Positions 42,171-49,981 of a DNA stretch of 64,000 bases are shown here, in pieces. Positions within the stretch are counted from its first letter, which is position 1. Each line of letters opens with the position of its first letter. Under the pieces are notes generated by a model. That model was given only the letters and a program-made list of their open reading frames with translations. It was not told the DNA's origin and ran no database searches. This stretch comes from Microbacterium sp. Yaish 1 (GTDB lineage: Bacteria > Actinomycetota > Actinomycetes > Actinomycetales > Microbacteriaceae), in contig NZ_NPMR01000001.1 in the NCBI RefSeq assembly GCF_002245215.1, positions 1,240,001 to 1,304,000 on the forward strand. The letters are read 5' to 3'. Made by a program: the position numbers and the translations under genes.

Positions 42171-42614
42171 ATGAGCAGCGTTCCGCCCGTCGGCGTCGTG
42201 GGTGCCACGCCCACGGCATCCGCCCCTCCCGCACCGAAGCAGACCCTCGATTCCGAGGTCTTCCTGCAGCTGCTCGTCGCGCAGATGAAGAACCAGGACC
42301 CGAGCTCGCCGCTCGACACCAACGAGATGATGGCGCAGACGACGCAGCTCGCCATGATGGAGCAGCTCGTCGCGCTCACCACCACCTCGTCGGAGCACTT
42401 CGCCCTCACGATGCGCCAGACCGCCGCCGCACTCGTCGGCCAGCAGGCCTCGTACGTCGACGCCGACGGCACGACCCACAGCGGTCGCGTGACCCAGGTG
42501 TCGTTCGAGAAGGGCGTGCCGCTCGTGACGATCGGCGGCACGGCGGTTCCCCTCGACGTCGTCTCGGGCATCGCGGTGTCGGATGCCGCGCCGCCCGCGG
42601 CATCCGCATCCTGA
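42171..42614 (+). CDS. flgD: Flagellar hook assembly scaffold FlgD
   Basis: Hook-capping scaffold of 147 residues with the diagnostic N-terminal block FLQLLVAQMKNQDPSSPLD. It is a short form lacking the C-terminal Ig/tudor-like domains of enterobacterial FlgD, as in several Gram-positives. It lies between fliK and flgE. Confidence 0.94.
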   Translation: MSSVPPVGVVGATPTASAPPAPKQTLDSEVFLQLLVAQMKNQDPSSPLDTNEMMAQTTQLAMMEQLVALTTTSSEHFALTMRQTAAALVGQQASYVDADGTTHSGRVTQVSFEKGVPLVTIGGTAVPLDVVSGIAVSDAAPPAASAS

Positions 42615-42672
42615 GCCCCCCCTGCTCCGGCAACCCCCATCACCACGCCAGCCCCACACCGAAGGACACTCC

Positions 42673-43833
42673 ATGCTCCGCTCGCTCTACGCCGGCATCT
42701 CCGGCCTCCGCTCGCACCAGACCATGCTCGATGTCACGGGCAACAACATCGCCAACGTCAACACCGTCGGGTTCAAGGCGGGCTCGGTGCAGTTCCAGGA
42801 CACGCTGTCGCAGATCGTCCAGAACTCCCGCGCCGCGCAGGCCGGAGCCGGCGGCACGAACGCCGCTCAGGTCGGCCTCGGCACCCAGGTCGCCGCGGTC
42901 CGCACGAACTTCACGCAGGGATCGCAGCAGGCCACCGGCGTGCCCACCGACCTCATGATCGCGGGCGACGGCTTCTTCGTCGTGCGCAACGGCGCCGAGA
43001 CGCTCTACACGCGCAACGGCTCGTTCGGCTTCGACTCCGCGGGTCGCCTGACCACCAAGGACGGCGCGCTCGTGCAGGGCTGGACCGCCGTCGACGGTGT
43101 CGTGCCGACGGGCGGGCCGGTCGGCAACATCGCCCTCCCGGTGGGCGCGACCTCGCCCGGGCGCGCGACGACGTCCGCCGCGGTGACGGGCAACCTGCCC
43201 TCGGGCTCGGCGGTCGGCGAGAAGCTCGTCCGCGACGTCACCGTCTACGACGCGCAGGGCGAGTCCCGCCAGCTCGCTCTCACCTTCACCCGCACCGCGG
43301 GCGGCTGGGACGTCACCGACGGCACCACGACGACGCAGCTCGCCTTCACCGACGGACGCCTGACAACGACGCCCGCGACGATCACCTCGGGCGGTGTCGC
43401 GGTCGATCTCTCGGCCATCACCGGCTACGCCGACCTCAGCACCGTCAAGCTCGGCGGTCAGGACGGGCGCGCGCCCGGCAGCCTCGTGTCGTACACGCTG
43501 TCGGCCGACGGCAGCCTCGTCGGCGCCTTCAGCAACGGAGCGACATCGGTGCTCGCGCAGATCGCCCTCGCATCCTTCGACAATCCCGAGGGTCTCGAGA
43601 AGGCCGGGTCGTCGCAGTACCGTGCCGGCGCCAACTCGGGCGCGGCCGCCGTCGGCACGGCGGGCACCGACGACCGCGGCGGGCTCGTCAGCGGAGCGCT
43701 GGAGATGTCGAACGTCGACCTCTCGCAGGAGTTCACGAACCTCATCGTCGCGCAGCGCGGATTCCAGGCGAACGCCCGCATCATCACGACGAGCGACGAG
43801 GTGCTGCAGGAGCTGACCAACCTCAAGCGCTGA
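42673..43833 (+). CDS. flgE: Flagellar hook protein FlgE
   Basis: Hook protein of 386 residues. The N-terminus (LDVTGNNIANVNTVGFKAG) and C-terminus (FTNLIVAQRGFQANARIITT) carry the rod/hook signatures, and GDGFFVVRNG marks the FlgE/F/G family. ATG 42673 follows GAAGGA. It is probably the last gene of the flgB operon, since a strong inverted repeat follows and a new promoter begins at 43941. Confidence 0.95.
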   Translation: MLRSLYAGISGLRSHQTMLDVTGNNIANVNTVGFKAGSVQFQDTLSQIVQNSRAAQAGAGGTNAAQVGLGTQVAAVRTNFTQGSQQATGVPTDLMIAGDGFFVVRNGAETLYTRNGSFGFDSAGRLTTKDGALVQGWTAVDGVVPTGGPVGNIALPVGATSPGRATTSAAVTGNLPSGSAVGEKLVRDVTVYDAQGESRQLALTFTRTAGGWDVTDGTTTTQLAFTDGRLTTTPATITSGGVAVDLSAITGYADLSTVKLGGQDGRAPGSLVSYTLSADGSLVGAFSNGATSVLAQIALASFDNPEGLEKAGSSQYRAGANSGAAAVGTAGTDDRGGLVSGALEMSNVDLSQEFTNLIVAQRGFQANARIITTSDEVLQELTNLKR

Positions 43834-43846
43834 TCGCGCAGGCCCG

Positions 43847-43922
43847 CAACTCCTCAGAATCCGTCCTGGTTCGGCCTCGCGGCCCGCGCGCGGCACCGGT
43901 CACGACGGATTCTGAGGAGTTG
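43847..43922. repeat. Perfect 19-bp inverted repeat with 38-nt loop
   Basis: The left arm CAACTCCTCAGAATCCGTC (43847-43865) is exactly complementary to 43904-43922. It separates flgE from the next flagellar promoter. It may act as a terminator or be a small palindromic repeat element; the arms are less GC-rich than a typical local terminator, and no U-run follows. Confidence 0.8.
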
Positions 43923-43940
43923 TGCACGCGGCCGCGACGC

Positions 43941-43967
43941 TAACCGACCGCCCCGCGCTGCCGACAG
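43941..43967 (+). promoter_or_regulatory. FliA-type promoter of flbD-motA-motB
   Basis: TAAC, 15 nt, GCCGACAG. It differs from the other sites by C for T in the -10 element but keeps the same spacing. Confidence 0.72.
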
Positions 43968-44033
43968 TTCCCTCGGAGCCGCCGTACCCGCGACGACCCG
44001 TTCCCCCGCGCGCTGACCGACGAGAAGGGCGAC

Positions 44034-44297
44034 ATGATCGTTCTGACACGACTGAACCGTCACCGGTTCGCCGTGAACCCCGACCTCGTCGAACGCATCC
44101 AGGCGAGCCCCGACACGACGCTCACGCTGGTCGACGGGGCGACGTTCGTCGTCGCCGAGACGATGGATGCCGTCATCCAGAGCATCGTCGAGTTCCGAGC
44201 TCGCGTGCTGGCGACGGCGCTCGGCCATGCCGCGGCACCCGACCCCGCCACGGCCCCCGCCACCACCACGGCCACCGCACCGGAGGGTGAGCGCTGA
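44034..44297 (+). CDS. FlbD/SwrD family flagellar protein
   Basis: Protein of 87 residues with the family core MIVLTRLNRHRFAVNPDLVE and TTLTLVDGATFVVAETMD. In Bacillus the homologue SwrD increases flagellar torque and is encoded near the stator genes. Here it directly precedes motA, overlapping it by one base. The C-terminal Ala/Thr/Pro tail is not conserved. AGAAGGG precedes the ATG. Confidence 0.9.
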   Translation: MIVLTRLNRHRFAVNPDLVERIQASPDTTLTLVDGATFVVAETMDAVIQSIVEFRARVLATALGHAAAPDPATAPATTTATAPEGER

Positions 44298-45100
44298 TGG
44301 ATCCGTCACTCCTCATCGGCATCCTGCTGGCCTTCGGCGGCCTGTGGGCGATGATCCAGCTCGAGGGGGCGAGCCTCAACGCTCTGCTCCTTCCCGCGCC
44401 GATGGTGCTGGTCTTCGGCGCGACCATCGCGATCGGCATCGCGGGAGGCACGCTCCGGGATGCCGCGGGGGCGGTGCGCGCCCTGCCGCGAGCCTTCGTC
44501 GGCATCAAGGGATCGACCGAGGCGCTCATCGACACCGTCGTGGGGTATGCCGAGAAGGCTCGCGCCGAGGGGCTGCTCGCCCTCGAGAGCGCCGTGGCCG
44601 ACGAGAAGGATCCGCTGCTGCGCCATGCCCTGCAGAGCATCGCCGACGGAACGGATGCCGAAGACCTGCGGGTCGTGCTCGAGGACCGCGTCGCCACCGT
44701 CGCCGCGGAGCGCCGCACGGCCTCGCGCTTCTACTCGGCCCTCGGCGGGTACGCCCCGACGGTCGGCATCGTCGGCACGGTCGTCTCGCTCACCCACGTG
44801 CTGGAGTACCTCGACAAGCCCGACCAGCTCGGACCGCTCATCGCCGCCGCCTTCGTCGCGACCCTGTGGGGACTGCTGTCGGCGAACTTCATCTGGCTGC
44901 CGATCGGCACGCGGCTGCAGCGCCTCGCCGAGATCGAGGTCGACCGGATGACGCTCGTGACCGAGGGGATGCTCGCCGTCCAGGCGGGGAACCCGCCGAT
45001 GCTGGTCGCCGAGCGCCTGCGGGCCCTCGCGCCCGAGACCAAGCCCGGCCGCGGCCGCGCGAAGGCGGCGGCCGACGAGCCAGCGGACGCCGGAGTATGA
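44297..45100 (+). CDS. motA: Flagellar motor stator protein MotA
   Basis: Stator ion-channel subunit of 267 residues with four predicted membrane helices. The proline motif GGYAPTVGIVGTVVSL (third helix) and ATLWGLLSANFIWLPIG (fourth helix) are conserved. The cytoplasmic loop carries charged residues for contact with FliG. It forms the proton- or sodium-driven stator with MotB. Confidence 0.95.
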   Translation: MDPSLLIGILLAFGGLWAMIQLEGASLNALLLPAPMVLVFGATIAIGIAGGTLRDAAGAVRALPRAFVGIKGSTEALIDTVVGYAEKARAEGLLALESAVADEKDPLLRHALQSIADGTDAEDLRVVLEDRVATVAAERRTASRFYSALGGYAPTVGIVGTVVSLTHVLEYLDKPDQLGPLIAAAFVATLWGLLSANFIWLPIGTRLQRLAEIEVDRMTLVTEGMLAVQAGNPPMLVAERLRALAPETKPGRGRAKAAADEPADAGV

Positions 45101-45906
45101 GCGCGCCGCGTCGCCGCCGCGTCATGGAGTCGTCGCACGAGGGCCCCGACGAGCGCTGGATGGCGTCGTACCTCGACATGATCACCGTGATGATGTGCAT
45201 GTTCATCGTCATGTTCGCGATGTCCAACGTCGACCAGGAGAAGTTCGAGCAGCTGCGCGCTTCGCTCGCGACCGGGTTCGGGTCGGAGATCTCCGAGACC
45301 CGCGACGTCTCGGAGGGTGTCGTCGTGCCGCCCGAGCTGGTCGAGGAGGAGGGCGAGGGATTCGTCGAGACGCCGACCGCTCCGACTCCGGCCGAGCAGG
45401 AGTACAGCTCGCTCGACGACCTGCGCTCACGCCTCGAGGGCGCTCTCGCCGAGCAGGGCCTGGGCGACGCCGCGACCTTCACCATCGACGACCGGGGCCT
45501 CACGATCGGTCTCGTGAGCGCCGAGACGTTCTTCGACACCAACAGCACCGACCTGAGCGACCGGGCCCGGGCCGTGCTCGACGCCGCCGGGGCCGTGCTC
45601 GCCGCCGACGCGCACCTCATCTCGGTCGAGGGCCACGCCGACGCCCGCCCCGCTATCGCACCCTTCGCCGACAACTGGGAGCTCTCCACCGCGCGGGCCA
45701 ACGGCGTGCTCGGCTACCTCGTCGACGCACGCGGGGTCGCGCGCGAGCGCATCAGCTCCGTGGGGTTCGGGTCGTCGCGGCCGCTCGCCGAGGGATCGAG
45801 CGCCGAGGCCCTCGCGCAGAACCGTCGCGTCGACATCGTCGTGCTCTCGGATGCCGACGCGCAGGTGCGCGGCGAGCTCCCCGCTCTCGCCGCCGCCGAC
45901 GGCTGA
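45097..45906 (+). CDS. motB: Flagellar motor stator protein MotB
   Basis: Stator subunit of 269 residues. One N-terminal membrane helix (YLDMITVMMCMFIVMFAMS) carries the ion-binding aspartate, Asp27. An acidic Pro/Glu linker follows, then an OmpA-like peptidoglycan-binding domain at about residues 130-255 (GHADARPAIAPFADNWELSTARA, read in parts). ATG 45097 overlaps the motA stop and follows GGAG. Confidence 0.95.
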   Translation: MSAPRRRRVMESSHEGPDERWMASYLDMITVMMCMFIVMFAMSNVDQEKFEQLRASLATGFGSEISETRDVSEGVVVPPELVEEEGEGFVETPTAPTPAEQEYSSLDDLRSRLEGALAEQGLGDAATFTIDDRGLTIGLVSAETFFDTNSTDLSDRARAVLDAAGAVLAADAHLISVEGHADARPAIAPFADNWELSTARANGVLGYLVDARGVARERISSVGFGSSRPLAEGSSAEALAQNRRVDIVVLSDADAQVRGELPALAAADG

Positions 45907-46030
45907 CTCCGCGGGCTCACCTGGCAGAACTCGCCCCTTCCCCAGCCCTGAGCAGGCACGAACGGCCAACCCAACCCAGCTCAACCCGAGCCCGCGCCCG
46001 AACCCGCGCCCACCCCGCGAAGCCCGGGGC

Positions 46031-46057
46031 TAACCAGACGCGCGACGCGACCGATAG
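46031..46057 (+). promoter_or_regulatory. FliA-type promoter of the fliM operon
   Basis: TAAC, 15 nt, ACCGATAG. The expected transcription start (about 46065) falls at the GTG of fliM, so this message is probably leaderless. Confidence 0.78.
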
Positions 46058-46065
46058 TCCCCGCC

Positions 46066-46995
46066 GTGCAGACCGTGCCGACCGCCCCGAGCGTGCGAAC
46101 CGAGGATGCCGCGACCGCGGCCCCGGAACGCTACGACTTCGGGCGACCCGCGGCGCTGTCCCGCGAGCACACGCGCGCCCTGGCGGGGGCCTTCGACGCC
46201 TTCGCGCGCCAGTGGGCGATGCTCCTCGCCGCGAAGGCGCGCGTGCGCGCGCACATCGCCCTCGAACGCGTGAGCCTCGAGACCTACGACGAGTACGTCG
46301 CCACGGTCCCGCCGACGACGACGCTCGTGCTGTGCTCCGACGCGAGCTCGGACGATCGCGCGGTCATCGAGTTCCCGCTGCCGTCGGCGCTGTCGTGGAT
46401 CGTGAAGATGCTCGGCGGTGACGGCTCGCAGCGGCCCGAAGCACGCGCCCTCACGGCGATCGAGCAGGCGCTCATCCGCTCGCTCATGGACGAGACCCTC
46501 GGCCACCTCCGCACGGCCCTCGGATCCCTCCTGCCGCGCGAGCTGAGCGTCGGCGCCGTGCAGTACAACGCCGCTTTCGCCCAGGTCGTCGGCGGTCAGG
46601 ACCTCGTCGTGGTGGCCCGCTTCTCGATGCGCCTGGCCGACCGCACCGAGAGCGCGACGATCGCCCTCCCCGCCGCGACGCTGCTCGAGCGCCTGTCCGA
46701 CAGCGCCTCGGCGCCGCGGGCGACGAACGACCCGGGCCTCGTCCGCCGGCACGTCGAGCAGACGCCCGTCGAGGTGACGCTGCGGCTCGCGCCGCGCGCC
46801 GTCCGCCCCGCCGAGGTGCTCGACCTCGCCGTCGGTGATGTCATCTCGCTCGCGCACGCCGCCGACCGTCCCCTCGATCTCGCCGTCGACGAGCACGTCG
46901 TCGCATCCGCCGCCGTGGGGTCGCACGGCGCGCGCCTCGCGTGCGTCGTGACGGCATCCGATCTCTCCCCCGCGCTGTCCGAGGAGTCGCCATGA
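46066..46995 (+). CDS. fliM: Flagellar motor switch protein FliM
   Basis: Switch-complex protein of 309 residues with a CheC-like middle domain (residues about 40-220) and a C-terminal SpoA domain. The usual N-terminal CheY-binding peptide (LSQxEIDALL type) is absent: the sequence runs from VQTVPTAPSVRTED straight into YDFGRPAALSREH. The start cannot lie upstream, because GTG 46066 is only 8 bp beyond the promoter. It heads fliM-fliN-fliO-fliP-fliQ-fliR-flhB-flhA. Confidence 0.93.
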   Translation: MQTVPTAPSVRTEDAATAAPERYDFGRPAALSREHTRALAGAFDAFARQWAMLLAAKARVRAHIALERVSLETYDEYVATVPPTTTLVLCSDASSDDRAVIEFPLPSALSWIVKMLGGDGSQRPEARALTAIEQALIRSLMDETLGHLRTALGSLLPRELSVGAVQYNAAFAQVVGGQDLVVVARFSMRLADRTESATIALPAATLLERLSDSASAPRATNDPGLVRRHVEQTPVEVTLRLAPRAVRPAEVLDLAVGDVISLAHAADRPLDLAVDEHVVASAAVGSHGARLACVVTASDLSPALSEESP

Positions 46996-47642
46996 CCAGC
47001 ACCACCACCCACGAGGCCGCAGCCGCGGCGGCGTTCGCCGACCGCCTGCCGACCGCGTCGCGCATCACCGCCCGCCCCGGGACGAGCGCGGGTGAGACCG
47101 GCGACGCGGTCATCGTCTCGTCGGTCGGCGACACGAGCGCGGCCCTCGCGGTCGTGGTCCTCGACGAGTCGGCGCTCGTCGGCGCGGACGCCGCCCTGCC
47201 GCTGTCCGAACGACTCCGCGACGCCCTCGACGCCGCCGCGACGGCATTCGGGCCGAGCGTGCTCGGCGAGGCGAGCATCGGCGACGCCTCGTCGCTGTTC
47301 GCCCACCCCGCCGCGCAGGTGTTCGACCTCGTCGACGAGGATGCCCGGGTCATCGGGCGTCTCGCGGTCCGCGTGTCGCACCCCGCCGCTGCCTCGCCGC
47401 GCCGCCTGCAGCGCATCGCGGGCGTCGAGATGGAGCTGACCGTCGAGGTCGGCCGCACCCGCATGACCGTCCGCGACGTGCTCGACCTCGAGCCGGGCCG
47501 CATCATCGAGCTCGACCGCTCGGCCGGCGCCCCCGCCGACGTGAAGCTCAACGGACGGCTCATCGCCCACGGCGAGATCGTCGTCGTCGACCAGGACTAC
47601 GCGGTGCGCATCACGCGCATCATCGAGAACGCGGAGGCCTGA
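46992..47642 (+). CDS. fliN: Flagellar motor switch protein FliN, extended form
   Basis: Protein of 216 residues. Only the C-terminal 75 or so (IAGVEMELTVEVGRTRMTVRDVLDLEPG, read in parts, then VDQDYAVRITRII) form the SpoA domain of FliN. The N-terminal 135 residues resemble a reduced FliY/CheC-like module, without a phosphatase motif that I could recognise. ATG 46992 overlaps the fliM stop (ATGA). Confidence 0.93.
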   Translation: MTSTTTHEAAAAAAFADRLPTASRITARPGTSAGETGDAVIVSSVGDTSAALAVVVLDESALVGADAALPLSERLRDALDAAATAFGPSVLGEASIGDASSLFAHPAAQVFDLVDEDARVIGRLAVRVSHPAAASPRRLQRIAGVEMELTVEVGRTRMTVRDVLDLEPGRIIELDRSAGAPADVKLNGRLIAHGEIVVVDQDYAVRITRIIENAEA

Positions 47643-47643
47643 C

Positions 47644-48186
47644 ATCGACGATCTGCTGCTCGCCCTGCGCGTCGTCGTCTCCCTCGGCGTCGTGCTCGCG
47701 ATCGTGTGGGTGCTGCAACGGCGCTTCTCGCGCGGCAGCACTGGCGGGGCACGCACGAGCCGTGCGCGAGGCACCAGACCGACACGCTCGGATGCCGTCG
47801 CCGACATCACCGTCGTCGCCAAGCGCGGCATCGGGCCGAAGGCCCAGGTCGCCGTCGTCGAGATCGACGGGGCCCGTTACGTGCTCGGCATCACCGAGGG
47901 CGGGGTGTCGATGCTCGACCGGATCGACCCGACGCCCGGCACCACGACAGGGCATACCGTGACAGGGCACACCGCGACAGGGCACCCCGCGCCGGCGGAT
48001 GCCGCGCACGGCGACGAAACGGCGCGCCCGGCTCTGCGGGATGTCGCGGGCGACGCGCCTCTCGCACCGCCCGTGCCCCTGCTCCGCGCGCAGGCCCGCG
48101 CCGAACGCACTGCCCGCACCACCCGCCCGGCGACCATGACCGCGCGCGATGCCGCACAGGTGCTGCGCCGGGCCCTGGGCGCGTGA
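47644..48186 (+). CDS. fliO: Flagellar export protein FliO, probable ATC start
   Basis: Small type III export protein, 180 residues if read from 47644. One membrane helix (LLLALRVVVSLGVVLAIVWVL) is followed by a basic stretch and a domain with VAKRGIGPKAQVAVVEI and RYVLGITEGGVSMLD, typical of FliO. No ATG, GTG or TTG precedes the helix in this frame. GGAGG (47633-47637) sits 6 nt before ATC 47644, giving I-D-D-L-L where relatives plausibly start M-D-D-L-L. The first standard start, GTG 47692, lies inside the helix. The tail is Pro/Thr/Ala-rich. Confidence 0.82.
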   Translation: MDDLLLALRVVVSLGVVLAIVWVLQRRFSRGSTGGARTSRARGTRPTRSDAVADITVVAKRGIGPKAQVAVVEIDGARYVLGITEGGVSMLDRIDPTPGTTTGHTVTGHTATGHPAPADAAHGDETARPALRDVAGDAPLAPPVPLLRAQARAERTARTTRPATMTARDAAQVLRRALGA

Positions 48187-48917
48187 TCTCCGGCGGCGCG
48201 CTCGGCGCGCTCGTGCTCGTCGCCGCCTCGACGCCCCCGCCGAACGGCGGCATCTCGGTCGACATCAACGGCATCGACGGCACGCCCTCGTCGTCGGTGC
48301 TGACGCTCATCGGCATCACGCTGCTGTCGGTCGCCCCGGCGCTGCTGCTGATGATGTCGTCGTTCACGAAGATCTTCGTCGTGCTCGCGATGACCCGGAA
48401 CGCCCTCTCCCTGCCCACCATCCCGCCCAACCAGGTGCTCGCGGGCCTCGCCCTGTTCCTGACCCTCTTCGTGATGTGGCCGGTGCTGACCGAGATCAAC
48501 ACGGTCGCCGTCCAGCCCTACGTCGACGGCTCGCTGACGTTCACCGACGCGGTCGGCGTCGGCGCCGACCCGCTGCGCAGCTGGATGCTGTCGTTCACGC
48601 GCGAGGAGGACCTCGCGCTCATGACCCGGTTCGCGGGGGCCGAGAATCCCCAGGATCCGGCGAGCGTCCCCATGATCACCCTCATCCCCGCGTTCATGAT
48701 CTCCGAGCTGCGCGCAGCGTTCATCATCGGCTTCGTCATCTTCGTGCCGTTCCTCGTGATCGACCTCGTCGTCGCGGCGGCGCTGATGTCGATGGGCATG
48801 ATGATGCTCCCGCCGGTGATGATCTCGCTGCCCTTCAAGATCCTGCTGTTCGTGCTCGTCGACGGGTGGGGGCTCATCCTCCGCACCCTCATGGAGAGCT
48901 ACGGAGCGGGCGGATGA
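48183..48917 (+). CDS. fliP: Flagellar export gate protein FliP
   Basis: Export-gate core subunit of 244 residues. Conserved features are SFTKIFVVLAMTRNALSLPTIPPNQVL (read in parts), FAGAENPQDPASVPMITLIPAFMISEL and SMGMMMLPPVMISLPFKILLFVLVDGW. Four membrane helices and a signal-like N-terminus are predicted. GTG 48183 overlaps the fliO stop (GTGA). Confidence 0.95.
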   Translation: MISGGALGALVLVAASTPPPNGGISVDINGIDGTPSSSVLTLIGITLLSVAPALLLMMSSFTKIFVVLAMTRNALSLPTIPPNQVLAGLALFLTLFVMWPVLTEINTVAVQPYVDGSLTFTDAVGVGADPLRSWMLSFTREEDLALMTRFAGAENPQDPASVPMITLIPAFMISELRAAFIIGFVIFVPFLVIDLVVAAALMSMGMMMLPPVMISLPFKILLFVLVDGWGLILRTLMESYGAGG

Positions 48918-48929
48918 CCGGGGGCACGC

Positions 48930-49205
48930 GTGAACCCTGAAGCCGTCCTCGACATCGGCATGGAGGGCGTCGTGCTCGCCGCGAAGCTGGCCGCCCCGCT
49001 GCTGATCACGGCACTCGTGGTCGGCTTCGCCATCTCGCTCCTGCAGTCGATCACGCAGATCCAGGAGGTCACGCTCTCGTTCGTGCCGAAGGCCGTCGCC
49101 GTCGCGATCGCACTCGTCGTGTGCGGGCACTGGATGATCGCCGAGGCGATCGCCTTCACGCACACCATGTTCGACCGCATCCCGCACCTGCTCTCGGGCG
49201 GCTGA
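48930..49205 (+). CDS. fliQ: Flagellar export gate protein FliQ
   Basis: Export-gate subunit of 91 residues with two membrane helices, containing VGFAISLLQSITQIQEVTLSFVPKA (read in parts). GTG 48930 is the start, 12 bp after fliP. Confidence 0.95.
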   Translation: MNPEAVLDIGMEGVVLAAKLAAPLLITALVVGFAISLLQSITQIQEVTLSFVPKAVAVAIALVVCGHWMIAEAIAFTHTMFDRIPHLLSGG

Positions 49206-49206
49206 G

Positions 49207-49968
49207 ATGCAGCTGCTGCTCGACTTCGCCTGGATCGAGGCCACGGGACTCGCCGCGGTCCGCACGACCGCCTTCGTCTTCACGGCCCCGCCCTTCTCGT
49301 ACGGCGCTTTCCCGGCCCGCATCAAGGCGATGGTCGCGATCGGCGTCGCCCTCGCCCTCAGCGGCACGGTGGCGCCGGGCTACCAGAGCCTCGACACCGG
49401 CGCCTTCTTCCTCGCCCTGACCGCTCAGGTCGTCACGGGGGCGCTGCTCGGCTTCCTCGTGATGACGTGCTTCGCCGTCGTGCAGTCGGCCGGCGGCCTG
49501 ATCGACGTCTTCGGCGGATTCCAGCTCGCGCAGGGCTTCGATCCGCAGATGAACGTCAACGGCGCCCAGTTCACGCGCCTGTTCCAAATGATCGCCCTCG
49601 CCCTGCTCTTCGCGAGCAACGGCTACCAGCTCATCCTCGCGGGGCTGGCCCGGAGCTTCACGGCCATCCCCGTCGACGGGATGCTCGACCTCGCTCGCCC
49701 GGTCGAGCTTCTGGTCGACACGGCGTCGCAGCTGCTCGTGGCCGCGTTGCAGATCGCCGGCCCCCTGCTGCTCGTGCTCTTCCTCGCCGACATCGCGCTC
49801 GGGCTCGTCAGCCGCGTCGCCCCGGCGCTCAACGCGTTCGCGCTCGGATTCCCGCTGAAGATCATCCTGACGTTCCTCCTCGCCGGCAGCGTCATCCTCG
49901 CCCTGCCCGCCGTCGTCGGGGCGCTCACCGACCAGGCGACCGGCCTGCTGATCGGCGGAACCCGATGA
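49207..49968 (+). CDS. fliR: Flagellar export gate protein FliR
   Basis: Export-gate subunit of 253 residues with about six membrane helices. Typical blocks are FVFTAPPFSYGAFPARIKAMVAIGVALAL (read in parts) and LGLVSRVAPALNAFALGFPLKI. It starts one base after the fliQ stop. Confidence 0.95.
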   Translation: MQLLLDFAWIEATGLAAVRTTAFVFTAPPFSYGAFPARIKAMVAIGVALALSGTVAPGYQSLDTGAFFLALTAQVVTGALLGFLVMTCFAVVQSAGGLIDVFGGFQLAQGFDPQMNVNGAQFTRLFQMIALALLFASNGYQLILAGLARSFTAIPVDGMLDLARPVELLVDTASQLLVAALQIAGPLLLVLFLADIALGLVSRVAPALNAFALGFPLKIILTFLLAGSVILALPAVVGALTDQATGLLIGGTR

Positions 49969-49981
49969 ACGGCGGCGCCTC

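Noticed and set aside
44167..45096. A long N-terminal extension of MotB overlapping motA
   Set aside because: The extension is Arg-rich and antagonistic to the well-conserved motA frame. ATG 45097 has a ribosome binding site and yields the family-typical MotB N-terminus.
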